Part shown: positions 46,781 through 56,206 of the stretch, piece after piece
Layout of the letters: each line of letters opens with the position of its first letter
Numbering within the stretch: position 1 is the first letter of the stretch
Assembly (NCBI GenBank): GCA_013285425.1
Contig: CP053447.1
Coordinates: 1,432,001-1,496,000, forward strand
Reading direction: 5' to 3'
DNA: 64,000 nucleotides
Source: Ignavibacteriota bacterium
GTDB lineage: Bacteria > Bacteroidota > Ignavibacteria > Ignavibacteriales > Ignavibacteriaceae
Made by a program: the position numbers and the translations under genes
The notes under the pieces: model-generated
What the model was told of the DNA's origin: nothing
The model's input: only the letters and a program-made list of their open reading frames with translations
Databases searched by the model: none

Positions 46781-48757
46781 TTACTTGGTTAATATCATCT
46801 TCTTTGTGGAACTGAATTTCTGTCCATCTATTCCATCTGCTTCTAATCTGTAGAAATATACACCGCTGTTCAATGAACTTGCGTCAAAGGAAACCTTCTG
46901 GCTGCCTGCTGACATCTGTCCATTTAACAAGGATGCTACTTCCTGACCTAATACGTTGAATACCTTCAGGCTTACTTTGCTATCTACTGCAAGACTGAAG
47001 TTTATTGTTGTACTTGGGTTAAATGGATTTGGATAGTTCTGTCCTAATGTATATTCCCTTAATCCTAATACTTCTACTTCAACTGCATTTGAGTATTCAA
47101 ATGAACCATCAAGGTCTATTTGTTTTAGTCTGTATGTATATGTACCAGCTTCTACATTCTGATCTAAATATACATAGTTATTTGTACTTGTAGAGGTTCC
47201 GTGACCTGCTATAAAACCAACTGACTGATATTCACCGCCATTGCTTCTTTCAATCTGGAAACCGCTGTTATTTAATTCGGTTGCAGTTGTCCAGTTTAAG
47301 GTTACTGTGTTGTTATCAGATTTGGCTGTAAAAAATGTTAACTCTACAGGTATTACTTGTCCGATACATAAATTATCCCAATAGATATAATCTATATTGA
47401 ATGTATAGCCGTTATAAGTTATCTGAAGCTGAGCATTCTCTGAACCTGTTGCAGGTGTGGTAAATGAACCTTCAATCAATGTCGGACCAACATTTGCTGT
47501 TGGATCAACTGCCAGAAATAATACATCTTCGGTTGTGCCGCCATCATAAGTGATACCTACGGTTACTGTTCCGCTTGGTGCAGCATAATAATCAAGGAAG
47601 AAATTGAATGAAAAAGTTGATACCGTATTATTTACTAAAGGTATTGCATTTGATCTAATCAAAGACACACCTGTAAATGATGGAGACCAACCCATTCTAA
47701 GTTCAGGAGCAGTGCCGCCTGCATTTGCTGTAGCACTTGCTGTCCAGTTGGTTAATCCCAATGGTCCTACAATTGTCCAGTTGCTTAGATCTGCAAAAGG
47801 CTCACAATGCTCAACGTAATTTGGATCCTGGATTGTTTTGAATGCCCAGGTTGAAGAAGAAATATCACAAGTATCAATCTTATTAACTACTTTCCATTGA
47901 TAGTTTGTAAAATAATTTAATGTGCCAGGTGACCACTGAGTTACCGGTGCACCGGAATAAACTGATACCATATTACCGGCAGGGCCGAAAAATACTTCAA
48001 CTTGATTTGGTGGCACTGTTCCGGGCCCGCCATTTGACCAGCTTAAATTTACACCTGTAATCGGAACATCAACTGTGTTATTTGCAGGAGTGGGATTTGC
48101 TGGAGTTTGAACAGGACAAGGAGGACCAAGCTGCTCTACAACTGCGGCTATATTCCAATTAACATTAAGCTGTCCACTAGATGCATCAATAAGTCTTTGC
48201 CAAGTTCCACTAAATTTAATCCAGTCACCATTTAAAACAGCTGGACCAGCATCACAACCGGCTGGGTAGGTACCACCTGTATGAGTAACTTCATAACCAA
48301 CCCAAATATCATTCCCTGTAATAGTAACAGGAGTAGCCAAAGTAATTGTATTCCAACTTGTAGCAGTAACATTTAAAGTTTCAGAGTACAACAAAGTACC
48401 TGGAGCAGTTGGGGTTCCCTGGTCATAAATTTTTAAAACACAGGGACTAGGTATATCATTTATATATATGATCACTTGTGTTAATGACTGCCCTGCATAA
48501 GCTCCCATCATACTTGCCGGAAAACTTGCAGATACTTCAAATGTGCCACCATTAGTTAGACCAATCGCATCATCATTTACACCGCTATCCCACCTTAGTG
48601 TAGTTGCTTCTGTATTAATTGGACTTTGTAAATTATTACTTTTATTAGCGGCTGTAAATGTTTTGCCATCTAATATTGTTTTCTCTTGTGCAAATATGGT
48701 AACTGATAAGAAAAGAACCATACTCCACAAAAGAGCAGAACGAAAAGATTTAATCAT
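46781..48757 (-). CDS. T9SS-secreted surface protein, paralogue 4 of 4 (unique N-domain)
   Basis: 658 residues. Signal peptide (FRSALLWSMVLFLSVTIFAQ). The N-terminal domain (about 45-210) is different again: LRWDSGVNDDAIGLTNGGTF, LTQVIIYINDIPSPCVLKIY, DIWVGYEVTHTGGTYPAGCD, a jelly-roll type found in secreted Bacteroidota proteins. After GPPCPVQTP (with NPTPANNTVD) the chassis is nearly identical to paralogue 3. The T9SS domain is the shared one. AAAGG lies upstream of the ATG. Confidence 0.85.
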   Translation of the reverse strand: MIKSFRSALLWSMVLFLSVTIFAQEKTILDGKTFTAANKSNNLQSPINTEATTLRWDSGVNDDAIGLTNGGTFEVSASFPASMMGAYAGQSLTQVIIYINDIPSPCVLKIYDQGTPTAPGTLLYSETLNVTATSWNTITLATPVTITGNDIWVGYEVTHTGGTYPAGCDAGPAVLNGDWIKFSGTWQRLIDASSGQLNVNWNIAAVVEQLGPPCPVQTPANPTPANNTVDVPITGVNLSWSNGGPGTVPPNQVEVFFGPAGNMVSVYSGAPVTQWSPGTLNYFTNYQWKVVNKIDTCDISSSTWAFKTIQDPNYVEHCEPFADLSNWTIVGPLGLTNWTASATANAGGTAPELRMGWSPSFTGVSLIRSNAIPLVNNTVSTFSFNFFLDYYAAPSGTVTVGITYDGGTTEDVLFLAVDPTANVGPTLIEGSFTTPATGSENAQLQITYNGYTFNIDYIYWDNLCIGQVIPVELTFFTAKSDNNTVTLNWTTATELNNSGFQIERSNGGEYQSVGFIAGHGTSTSTNNYVYLDQNVEAGTYTYRLKQIDLDGSFEYSNAVEVEVLGLREYTLGQNYPNPFNPSTTINFSLAVDSKVSLKVFNVLGQEVASLLNGQMSAGSQKVSFDASSLNSGVYFYRLEADGIDGQKFSSTKKMILTK

Positions 48758-49206
48758 AGCGAACCTTTCAAATAAATGAGTAAGAGAAATAATTAATTAG
48801 TGATTATCTTAAATAAGAAACCTTTTCATAAATAAAGAGAGAGACAGATTTTTTTTAATATATGAGCAAAGCTAACGCTTAATAATATGAATATTTAGTT
48901 TCCTAGTCAAGTATTATAAATTATTTAACTTAAATCACAAAAATCATTTTACTAATCCTATAAAAATATTTGCATGTAGAATCCATTTCAAAAAGTTATT
49001 GTTCTCGATTAACAATAAAACAAGAATGAACAGAAGTCATCCTAATTTCATTTCAGAGTCTGAGTTGTACAGAATCAGAATAATTATATTATAAAATATT
49101 ATTCTTTTGATCAGCAATTTAGGTATAAATACTTTTTACTATTTAAATAATTCATTAACAATCTGTGAAACATAATGTAATCTATCCTTGATGACTTAAA
49201 TAAAAG
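48758..49206. other. Intergenic region between paralogue 4 and purE
   Basis: About 450 AT-rich bases. Only the paralogue 4 promoter and leader and the hairpin at the purE end are recognisable. Confidence 0.5.
48882..48910 (-). promoter_or_regulatory. Sigma-70-like promoter of paralogue 4
   Basis: TTGACT (48905-48910) and TATTAT (48882-48887) on the minus strand are separated by exactly 17 bases, about 125 bases ahead of the ATG. A good match to the primary-sigma consensus, but this phylum may not use it. Confidence 0.45.
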
Positions 49207-49220
49207 TCAGACTTTTATTT
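49198..49220 (-). terminator. AT-rich hairpin overlapping the purE stop
   Basis: A 10-bp perfect stem (AAATAAAAGT / ACTTTTATTT) with a three-base loop contains the last codons and TGA of purE. There is little GC in the stem, so it is a weak terminator candidate for the operon end. Confidence 0.4.
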
Positions 49221-49698
49221 TTTCATTCTTTGCAAGTGATTCACTTTCAATTTTTTTCTTGAAATCTTTTAATTGAGAAAGAACAGTATTATCGGAAAGT
49301 GCAATTATCTCAACTGCAAGTATCGCTGCATTCTTTGCACCGTTGATTGAAACTGTAGCAACCGGAACTCCCGGAGGCATCTGAACAATCGATAATAGTG
49401 AATCAATTCCTTCTAAAGATTTACCTTTAATGGGTACTCCGATTACAGGCAGAGTTGTATGGGCTGCTGTTACTCCCGGTAAATGTGCAGCACCTCCGGC
49501 TGCAGCAATAATTACTTTTAATCCCCTGTCAACAGCAGATTTTGAATATTCAGAGTGCTGATCAGGAGTCCGGTGTGCAGATAATATTTTAACCTCATAG
49601 CCAATACCGAAGTCTTTAAATATTTTAAATGCATCCTCCATTATTGGTAAATCAGAATCGCTGCCCATTATTATTCCAACTATAACATTATTTTTCAT
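49207..49698 (-). CDS. purE: N5-carboxyaminoimidazole ribonucleotide mutase
   Basis: 163 residues, the normal length. It moves the carboxyl group of N5-CAIR to make CAIR in purine biosynthesis. GIIMGSDSDLPIM and SAHRTPDQ form the active site, with the catalytic histidine in SAHRTP. No purK lies beside it. It is the last gene in the long right-hand run, 12 bases after comEC. Confidence 0.95.
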   Translation of the reverse strand: MKNNVIVGIIMGSDSDLPIMEDAFKIFKDFGIGYEVKILSAHRTPDQHSEYSKSAVDRGLKVIIAAAGGAAHLPGVTAAHTTLPVIGVPIKGKSLEGIDSLLSIVQMPPGVPVATVSINGAKNAAILAVEIIALSDNTVLSQLKDFKKKIESESLAKNEKIKV

Positions 49699-49710
49699 TT
49701 TATTATTTCC

Positions 49711-52104
49711 TTAATTGTTTCTCCAATTAATTATTTTAATTTCCCTTCCATCAGATTGCAGTAAGACTGCTCCAGAGCGATCGGTCCTTAATATTTTAGA
49801 ATTAATTTTACTTAAGTTATCAATAACTTTTTCCGAAGGATGACCAAATTTATTTTTTATCCCTGCACTTATCAATGCAATCCTTGGTAAAACAAGGCTT
49901 AAGAAAGCCTCTGATGAACCTGTCTCACTGCCGTGATGACCAACTTTCAAAACATCTGAATTAAGAACCTTGGAAAAATTAGCTGCAAGATAATATTCTC
50001 CCTGATATTCACAATCTCCTACAAACAAAAAAGAATTATTTCCATAAACAACTTTCAGTATTCCGCTTTTATCATTACTTGAAAGATATTTGTATTGAAT
50101 TGAATATGGATTATTGAGGACGTAAATTTTTGTGTTACCTATTTCCAAAATATTTTTATCATAATGATGTGTTTTCACTTTCATATCTTTCAGGAATTTT
50201 TCCAGCCGTAAAGATTTTTTGGAAGAATCAGGCAAAGGTCTATAAACTTCTTTAATTCTGCCGGAGTAAATTAAAGAAATAAAACCGCCATAATGATCTA
50301 AATCCAAATGTGAAATAAATCCATAATCAATTTTATCTATGTCAAGATAATCTAATAAAGGCATTATAACACGTTCGCCATTATCTATAAAAGGATTTGC
50401 TTCACCGGCATCAATCAAAGCTGTTTTACCATTTGGGAATTTTATTAAAAAAGAATCTCCCTGCCCGACATCAATCATTAAAACACTTAATTTATTTTTA
50501 TCAAAAAAATCAGAATCATCAAAAGAAGAGTAAATTATGATTGAAACTAAAGCAATTAATGTTACACTTAGTTTAAAGAAAAACTTCTTTGAGTGGTGAT
50601 AAGTCAGCAGAACAATACTCAGTAATCCATAATAAATCAGTGAGTCATACAAAGAATAATTTCTTATCCATAAGAATGAAAAATCAAGCTTACCCGCAAA
50701 GCTTATTACCTTTGTTAGAAGAAATGTTATTAGATCGTTTGCCGCAGCAAAATAAACTGCAGCAATATGAAAAAAATATCCGGTTATAATTGTTATAATA
50801 CCTATCGCAAGAATAAAACCGATTGCAGGAATGACTAACAGGTTAGCTAATAAAGCAATAACAGACAGCTTGCTGAAATACGCAAGTGTAAAAGGCAGGG
50901 TTCCAATCTGTGCACTTAATGAAACAGCAGCAAATAAAAAAAGATTCTTGATCAATTTTGATTTTATTCTTAAGCTATTAACTGACTTTTGAAAAACCGG
51001 ATAAATAATTCCAATTGAAAGTACTGCTGTAAATGATAATTGAAATCCCGGATTATAAATTTCATCCGGATTAATAAATAAAATTACAATCGCAGCTAAC
51101 GAGATAGAATTCAAAAGATTGGTGCTTCTGTTGGTAATGAAAGCAATTATAATAACAATTGACATGATAGTTGCACGGGTTACAGAAGGAGATGCGCCGG
51201 TAAGCATCATAAAAAACAATAATGCAAGTACTGTTAGTACTGCTCTTGTATAAATCCCAAACCTGCCAAAAGCGAAAACTACTATCATCAAAATATAGCC
51301 GACATGCAGACCTGAAACAGCCAAAACATGAATTACACCTGTATTGATAAACTCAGTTTTTGTTTCAAAACTTATTTCATTCCTGTCAGCAAGTATCAAT
51401 CCCTTTAGAAGAGCAGCAGTTTCCTGATTATGCAGCTCTTTAATTTTCATATCGATACTTTTTCTTATAGAAAACAAAAGTGATTTAATAAATATTTTTG
51501 AATCATTTATAATCTTTACACTATCATTATCATATATTGTAAATATCCCTGATATACTTTTTGTTTTTAAATATTTATGATAATTAAACTCACCCGGATT
51601 TCTGTCTTCCCTTCCCCTTTGATAGGTGCCGGTTAGAAATACTTTATTGCCCGGATTTATTCTTTCGTAAAAATTTTTTCTGTCTAACGAATCGTTTCTC
51701 AATTTACAAATCAGCAGCTCTTTACTTTTAAAAAGTGAATCAGCAATAAACAAAGAATCAATTCTCACTTTAAACTCAATCTCATATTCTTTTGCTAATT
51801 CAACCGAAATTACTTCACCGTACAACTCTGAGTTTTTTTCTTTGTAATATTTTTCAAATACTGATGTGTACTCATTGGATTGTAATTCCGCAATTAATAA
51901 TCCTGCAGTTAGATAAGATAAATACAGAAAGATCAAAGGGATATAATTAGAAGATAAGCCTGAAAGATTTTTAATAAAAAAATAAATCAGGGTAAATGAT
52001 ATAATTACTATTATTAAAAACCAGAATTCGACATTGATAAAGGGATGTAAAATAATTCCAACAATAAAACCAACAGTAAACTTTATTACCGGATAATCTT
52101 TCAC
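49711..52104 (-). CDS. comEC: ComEC/Rec2-family DNA-uptake protein
   Basis: About 797 residues. An N-terminal DUF4131 region (helices, residues 1-75) is followed by an OB-like part, the ComEC multi-helix channel (about 220-510: TGVIHVLAVSGLHVGYILMI) and a C-terminal metallo-beta-lactamase domain with DVGQGDSFLIKFPNG, SHLDLDHYGG and KVGHHGSETGS. It imports single-stranded DNA across the inner membrane. I prefer GTG at 52104, which gives the usual four-base GTGA overlap with the upstream TGA, over TTG at 52110. Natural competence is possible, but no other com genes are in the window. Confidence 0.9.
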   Translation of the reverse strand: MKDYPVIKFTVGFIVGIILHPFINVEFWFLIIVIISFTLIYFFIKNLSGLSSNYIPLIFLYLSYLTAGLLIAELQSNEYTSVFEKYYKEKNSELYGEVISVELAKEYEIEFKVRIDSLFIADSLFKSKELLICKLRNDSLDRKNFYERINPGNKVFLTGTYQRGREDRNPGEFNYHKYLKTKSISGIFTIYDNDSVKIINDSKIFIKSLLFSIRKSIDMKIKELHNQETAALLKGLILADRNEISFETKTEFINTGVIHVLAVSGLHVGYILMIVVFAFGRFGIYTRAVLTVLALLFFMMLTGASPSVTRATIMSIVIIIAFITNRSTNLLNSISLAAIVILFINPDEIYNPGFQLSFTAVLSIGIIYPVFQKSVNSLRIKSKLIKNLFLFAAVSLSAQIGTLPFTLAYFSKLSVIALLANLLVIPAIGFILAIGIITIITGYFFHIAAVYFAAANDLITFLLTKVISFAGKLDFSFLWIRNYSLYDSLIYYGLLSIVLLTYHHSKKFFFKLSVTLIALVSIIIYSSFDDSDFFDKNKLSVLMIDVGQGDSFLIKFPNGKTALIDAGEANPFIDNGERVIMPLLDYLDIDKIDYGFISHLDLDHYGGFISLIYSGRIKEVYRPLPDSSKKSLRLEKFLKDMKVKTHHYDKNILEIGNTKIYVLNNPYSIQYKYLSSNDKSGILKVVYGNNSFLFVGDCEYQGEYYLAANFSKVLNSDVLKVGHHGSETGSSEAFLSLVLPRIALISAGIKNKFGHPSEKVIDNLSKINSKILRTDRSGAVLLQSDGREIKIINWRNN

Positions 52105-53006
52105 AAGCAATGCTTAAGAATTGTTGATTTAATATCTGTCAGATCAATTATCTCTAAAGCAAATTTATCAGCATGCTTACCTGCTGATATTCCTAATGCA
52201 GGATTATTGGTATGAGTTTTAACTGATAAATCCTCAAAGTTTCCGTGATCGGAACAAATTATTAAAGATAAATCTGAATTATTAATTTTAGTTAAAAGTG
52301 TAAAGAGAAAATTATCAAGGTTATGATATATCTGATCAAACTCATCAGCAATTCTTCCATGACCTAAATGGTCGGTAAGAAAAAATTCATATAATGTGAA
52401 ATCGTTTTTTAAAGCTATGTTAATCAATCTCCCGGCAGCACTTTCAGGAGAGATGACATTAAGTTTATAATTTAAATTTTTATTCCATCTTTCGTTGGTT
52501 ATCTCAGCGGTTAATGCATTCCCATCAATTACATCATTCACATCGTTTAATCTTAATCCCGCCGACTTTGCAGAAAGTGCAGTTACATTAAGTCTTGTTT
52601 TACCTGAATTCATATAGTCAAAAAAGACTTGCGGATATGCATTAGCAAAACAGACTCTCTTATCAGCTTCAATATAGCTTTTAAAAATGTTTAAACTTTC
52701 TATTACCGGTATTGTTGTTGAATACGGAAACGGACCAAAATGTTTTCCAATAAACTTAGGTGCATTCATTCCGCAAAATATTGAAACCTGTCCGGTTCCG
52801 CTTTGCGGCAGACCATCAACACTAAGATTTGCATCAATTGGAAATACGTAACAGCCATTTTTACTTAATCTTTGTTTATCGATGGCGGGAATATCATCAA
52901 ATAGTTGTTCAAATGTTTTAAATCCATATTTAAAGAAAGGATTGTATTGATAATCTTTCTTGCCAATACCTACACCATCAATAAAAATCATTAAGACGGG
53001 ATTCAT
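52101..53006 (-). CDS. Phosphoglycerate-mutase-like metalloenzyme (alkaline-phosphatase superfamily)
   Basis: 301 residues. Metal-binding motifs of the superfamily: DGVGIG at residues 10-15, LPQSGTGQVSIF near 67-78 with the nucleophile position, FLTDHLGHGR near 221 and SDHGNFED near 257, followed by HTNNPALG. It resembles the metalloenzyme domain of cofactor-independent phosphoglycerate mutase but is shorter and lacks the inserted domain, so the substrate is open. It overlaps both neighbours by four bases. Confidence 0.75.
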   Translation of the reverse strand: MNPVLMIFIDGVGIGKKDYQYNPFFKYGFKTFEQLFDDIPAIDKQRLSKNGCYVFPIDANLSVDGLPQSGTGQVSIFCGMNAPKFIGKHFGPFPYSTTIPVIESLNIFKSYIEADKRVCFANAYPQVFFDYMNSGKTRLNVTALSAKSAGLRLNDVNDVIDGNALTAEITNERWNKNLNYKLNVISPESAAGRLINIALKNDFTLYEFFLTDHLGHGRIADEFDQIYHNLDNFLFTLLTKINNSDLSLIICSDHGNFEDLSVKTHTNNPALGISAGKHADKFALEIIDLTDIKSTILKHCL

Positions 53007-53467
53007 TTTGTTTTATTATTTTTTGATTCAACAATAATTGTTACAGGACCATCGTTTAATATTTTTACCTTCATCATAGCACCGAACACACCAGCCTTAA
53101 CTTTTTCTTCACCGGTATTTTTTTTCATTCTTTCAATAAATTCTTCATAAAGAGGAATAGCGGTTTCAGGCCGGGCTGCATCAATAAAACTAGGTCTGTT
53201 TCCCTTTTGAGCATCACCATAAAGAGTAAATTGTGAGATAATCAAAACTTCACCATCAACATCTTTAAGTGATAAATTCATCTTTTCATTTTCATCTTCG
53301 AATATTCTTAGCGATGAACATTTATCTGCAACAAATTCTGCATCAGCTGAATTATCATCCGATTTAATTCCAAGTAGTATAACCATACCTTTTGATATTT
53401 CGGCACTATAATTTTCTTTTTCAATATAAACACCGCCTTCAGATACTCTCTGAACAACAGCTCTCAT
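53003..53467 (-). CDS. dtd: D-aminoacyl-tRNA deacylase
   Basis: 154 residues. Family motifs: MRAVVQRVSEGGVYIE at the start, SQFTLYGDAQKGNRPSF (active-site threonine region) and NDGPVTIIVES at the end. It hydrolyses D-aminoacyl-tRNA. AGGAG precedes the ATG, which overlaps the prmC stop region side by side (four-base overlaps on both ends). Confidence 0.95.
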   Translation of the reverse strand: MRAVVQRVSEGGVYIEKENYSAEISKGMVILLGIKSDDNSADAEFVADKCSSLRIFEDENEKMNLSLKDVDGEVLIISQFTLYGDAQKGNRPSFIDAARPETAIPLYEEFIERMKKNTGEEKVKAGVFGAMMKVKILNDGPVTIIVESKNNKTK

Positions 53468-54318
53468 AAAAGTTCTCCTTTAATTATTCTTTCAATACCT
53501 GAATAGTCTTTTATTATTTTCAGATTTGAAAATCCGTTTTCGATCATCATCCCGGTAATAAACTTATACTGACCTTTTCCGATTTCAAAATAGAGCTGTC
53601 CTTTTGGATTCAATATTTTTTTTGAAACAGAAATTATCTTTTTATAAAATGTCAAACCATCTGAATTATCGGTTAAAGATATTTTCGGTTCATAATTTTT
53701 TAATTCCGGTTCAAGTCCATCATAATCTTCAAGTGTAATATATGGCGGATTTGAAACGACTAAATCAAATTTGCCAAGAACTTCAATGTCATCATTCAGA
53801 ATATCAAACTTCAAAAAGTTAAGATTGTTTTTTTTAAGCAATGCATCTCTGTTTTTTTCAGAAATAAGGATTGCCTTTTCGCTGATATCAATTCCGGTAA
53901 CATCTGAATTAAACACTTTATCAGCGATAACAATTGAAATATTTCCGCATCCGCTTCCAATATCAAGAATTCTTAATTCACCCGCCGCAGAATTATCTTT
54001 AATAACTTGTTCAACCAATAACTCAGTTTCAGGTCTTGGAATTAAAACATTTTGATCAACAATAAATTTATATCCGTAAAAATCAACATAACCTAAAATA
54101 TACTGAAGAGGGATTCTCATTCCTCTCTTTTTTAAATATTCGCGGTAAGCAATTACTTCCTCTTCACTCAAAGGTTTATCGAAAGCCAAATATAGTTCAA
54201 GTCTCTTGCAGTTAAGAATTTCCGCTAATAATAGTTCAGAGTTAGTTCTGGCAGATTCAACTCCTTTTTTCTCTAAATAATCGGTTGAAAGCTTAATTGC
54301 TTCTAAAACGGTTAACAT
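53464..54318 (-). CDS. prmC: Peptide chain release factor glutamine methyltransferase
   Basis: About 284 residues from ATG 54318 (MLTVLEAIKL), preferred over a TTG at 54357 because the family starts near this point. It methylates the GGQ glutamine of release factors. The catalytic motif is DLVVSNPPYITL and the SAM-binding motif ILDIGSGCGNISIVIAD. The N-terminal helical domain has LLAEILNCKRLELYLAFDKP and RRxPxQYILG-like (RIPLQYILGYVDFYG). Confidence 0.93.
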   Translation of the reverse strand: MLTVLEAIKLSTDYLEKKGVESARTNSELLLAEILNCKRLELYLAFDKPLSEEEVIAYREYLKKRGMRIPLQYILGYVDFYGYKFIVDQNVLIPRPETELLVEQVIKDNSAAGELRILDIGSGCGNISIVIADKVFNSDVTGIDISEKAILISEKNRDALLKKNNLNFLKFDILNDDIEVLGKFDLVVSNPPYITLEDYDGLEPELKNYEPKISLTDNSDGLTFYKKIISVSKKILNPKGQLYFEIGKGQYKFITGMMIENGFSNLKIIKDYSGIERIIKGELL

Positions 54319-54357
54319 ATTTTTATTTGATAAAAAAGAATCGGCACGGTAAATCAA

Positions 54358-55080
54358 TTATTCTGATAAAAATCTGTAAAGAATATATCCAAAATTAATC
54401 TGCAGAGCAGTAAATGTAATTCCGCTTACAACATCATATTTGTTTGTTTCATTAAGTAAAACCGGATCACCATTAGATTGATACTTATCATAGGTATTAT
54501 CGGCTTTTAATTTATAATAAGCGCTGACGGCTCCGAGAGCAACTGCCGTAGCAGCAAGAATATGAAATGTAGATGAGTAAAAGAATGACTCCTCTTTAGG
54601 GAGCTGCAATGATTTAAGTGTAATTATGTTTTGCCTTGCAAGATCATCCGGTATTATACTTTCAACTGAATAACCGGGTTTGGTGATAGTTAATATTTTA
54701 TCGTCACTGGAAATAAATAAAGGAGTACTACCAAGAAGAGAATCACCAAATAAAACGTATGCATCCTGCGGTGAAGTATTAAGATAAACTTTTTGTTCAG
54801 TTTTGAAATTAATATTTTTAGTTACACAACCTGATAGAAATACTGAATCCTTAAAAAATGCTTTGTCCCAGTTATTACTGTTTTTTACAACTAAGATATT
54901 ATACCAGCCGTCATCAAATTCAGAATCAAATTTGTTTGATACAGACACAAGAGAATCATTAATAAAAATATTAACCGGTTCTATATCTGTTTCGATTATC
55001 AATCTTGATTTACAATCCTGAGGAAATAATTCAGGAATAATAATCGCAGAGACGATAATAATTTTAATAAACAAATTCAT
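54358..55080 (-). CDS. PEGA-domain envelope protein
   Basis: About 240 residues from ATG 55080 (MNLFIKIIIVSAIIIPELFP, a signal peptide). Two PEGA-like stretches: LIIETDIEPVNIFINDSLVS and VYLNTSPQDAYVLFGDSLLG with GSTPLFIS. A C-terminal membrane helix-like region follows (FHILAATAVALGAVSAYYKL). PEGA domains are short surface/envelope modules of unknown binding role. The start overlaps the PQQ-propeller gene's end by 17 bases. Confidence 0.65.
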   Translation of the reverse strand: MNLFIKIIIVSAIIIPELFPQDCKSRLIIETDIEPVNIFINDSLVSVSNKFDSEFDDGWYNILVVKNSNNWDKAFFKDSVFLSGCVTKNINFKTEQKVYLNTSPQDAYVLFGDSLLGSTPLFISSDDKILTITKPGYSVESIIPDDLARQNIITLKSLQLPKEESFFYSSTFHILAATAVALGAVSAYYKLKADNTYDKYQSNGDPVLLNETNKYDVVSGITFTALQINFGYILYRFLSE

Positions 55081-56206
55081 AAGCTGATAATTTCCCGTCA
55101 TCATAACCAATTATTAAAATATTGTCATACAACACAGGTGAAAGTTTACCTCTTCCATTTAACTCAAATGTTTTTCTGATTTTTCCATCCAGCTTATTTA
55201 AAATACTGAATGATCTGTTCAGGTTTACTGTAATGATTTTATTTTTTGTAATCAACGGCGTACTCCGGATTATCCCATCAAGTTTTGTCATCCAGTTTAA
55301 TGAACCGTTATTTTGATTAATTGAATATAAGTTCCCTTTTAAATTTCCTATAAAAAGGTTGTAATCATCCAATGCTGGATTTGACCTTATCTTATCACCG
55401 GTATCATAATTCCAAATTAACTTTCCTGATAATATATCAACACAATACACAATCCCGTTATTATCAGCAAAAAATGCTTTGCCTTCTTTAACTGTAATTC
55501 CTGAAAAAACAGGACCAGCAATTTTATTTTTATAAATTATTTTTCCCGTCTGATAATCGAGGGCGATAAAGTAACCATTTATATCTGCAAGAAGAATTCT
55601 ATTATCAGCCAATGCAGGATTGGAATAATTTTTTGAGTTTATTTTAGTACTCCAGATTTCCTTAGCTCCGATAGAAAGTTTTTGAACTTCACCGTTTTCA
55701 GTGCAGAGAATAATATTATCTGATTCTAAAATCATTTCTGAAAGAACTCTGCCTCTGATTTCCACATTAAATAACTCCACACCTCTGAATAAATCATAAA
55801 ATATCAGCTCGGTTTTATTTTCATTATCAATTACAAGTGCGTAAACAAGATTATAATTTTTTATGAGCGGAGCAGAAAAAACCGATCCTTTAGATCTGAG
55901 AATTCCAACCTGCTTACCGGAATAAACATCGAAGCAAAAAATTCTTCCGCCAAGATCGCTTGTAAAAATTAATGAGTCTTTAACTACAGCCGATGAATTA
56001 TCAAAACTGCCATAGACATCCTGATTCCATATCTCAACCAATGAATCGGATACTTCGACCGGATAATAGAAATTTCTGCCGGAATTTCCGCCAAACATTA
56101 AATGCTGGTTTTCATCTTTATCAAAAGAAATTTTTATCAATGATTTGGCACATCCGTAAATGAAGATTACTGAAATCAGTATAATTAAAGATAAAAGCTG
56201 TTTCAT
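55064..56206 (-). CDS. PQQ-like beta-propeller lipoprotein
   Basis: About 380 residues from ATG 56206 (lipobox FIYGC, C19), chosen because it gives a four-base overlap with the upstream gene. Repeated blades: IFCFDVYSGKQVGILRSKGS, FIALDYQTGKIIYKNKIAGP, VYCVDILSGKLIWNYDTGDK, LYSINQNNGSLNWMTKLDGI. Similar to BamB and other PQQ-like outer-membrane assembly lipoproteins, though no PQQ binding is implied. It follows the barrel-containing peptidase-like gene, consistent with an outer-membrane assembly or surface role. Confidence 0.8.
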   Translation of the reverse strand: MKQLLSLIILISVIFIYGCAKSLIKISFDKDENQHLMFGGNSGRNFYYPVEVSDSLVEIWNQDVYGSFDNSSAVVKDSLIFTSDLGGRIFCFDVYSGKQVGILRSKGSVFSAPLIKNYNLVYALVIDNENKTELIFYDLFRGVELFNVEIRGRVLSEMILESDNIILCTENGEVQKLSIGAKEIWSTKINSKNYSNPALADNRILLADINGYFIALDYQTGKIIYKNKIAGPVFSGITVKEGKAFFADNNGIVYCVDILSGKLIWNYDTGDKIRSNPALDDYNLFIGNLKGNLYSINQNNGSLNWMTKLDGIIRSTPLITKNKIITVNLNRSFSILNKLDGKIRKTFELNGRGKLSPVLYDNILIIGYDDGKLSAYEFVY

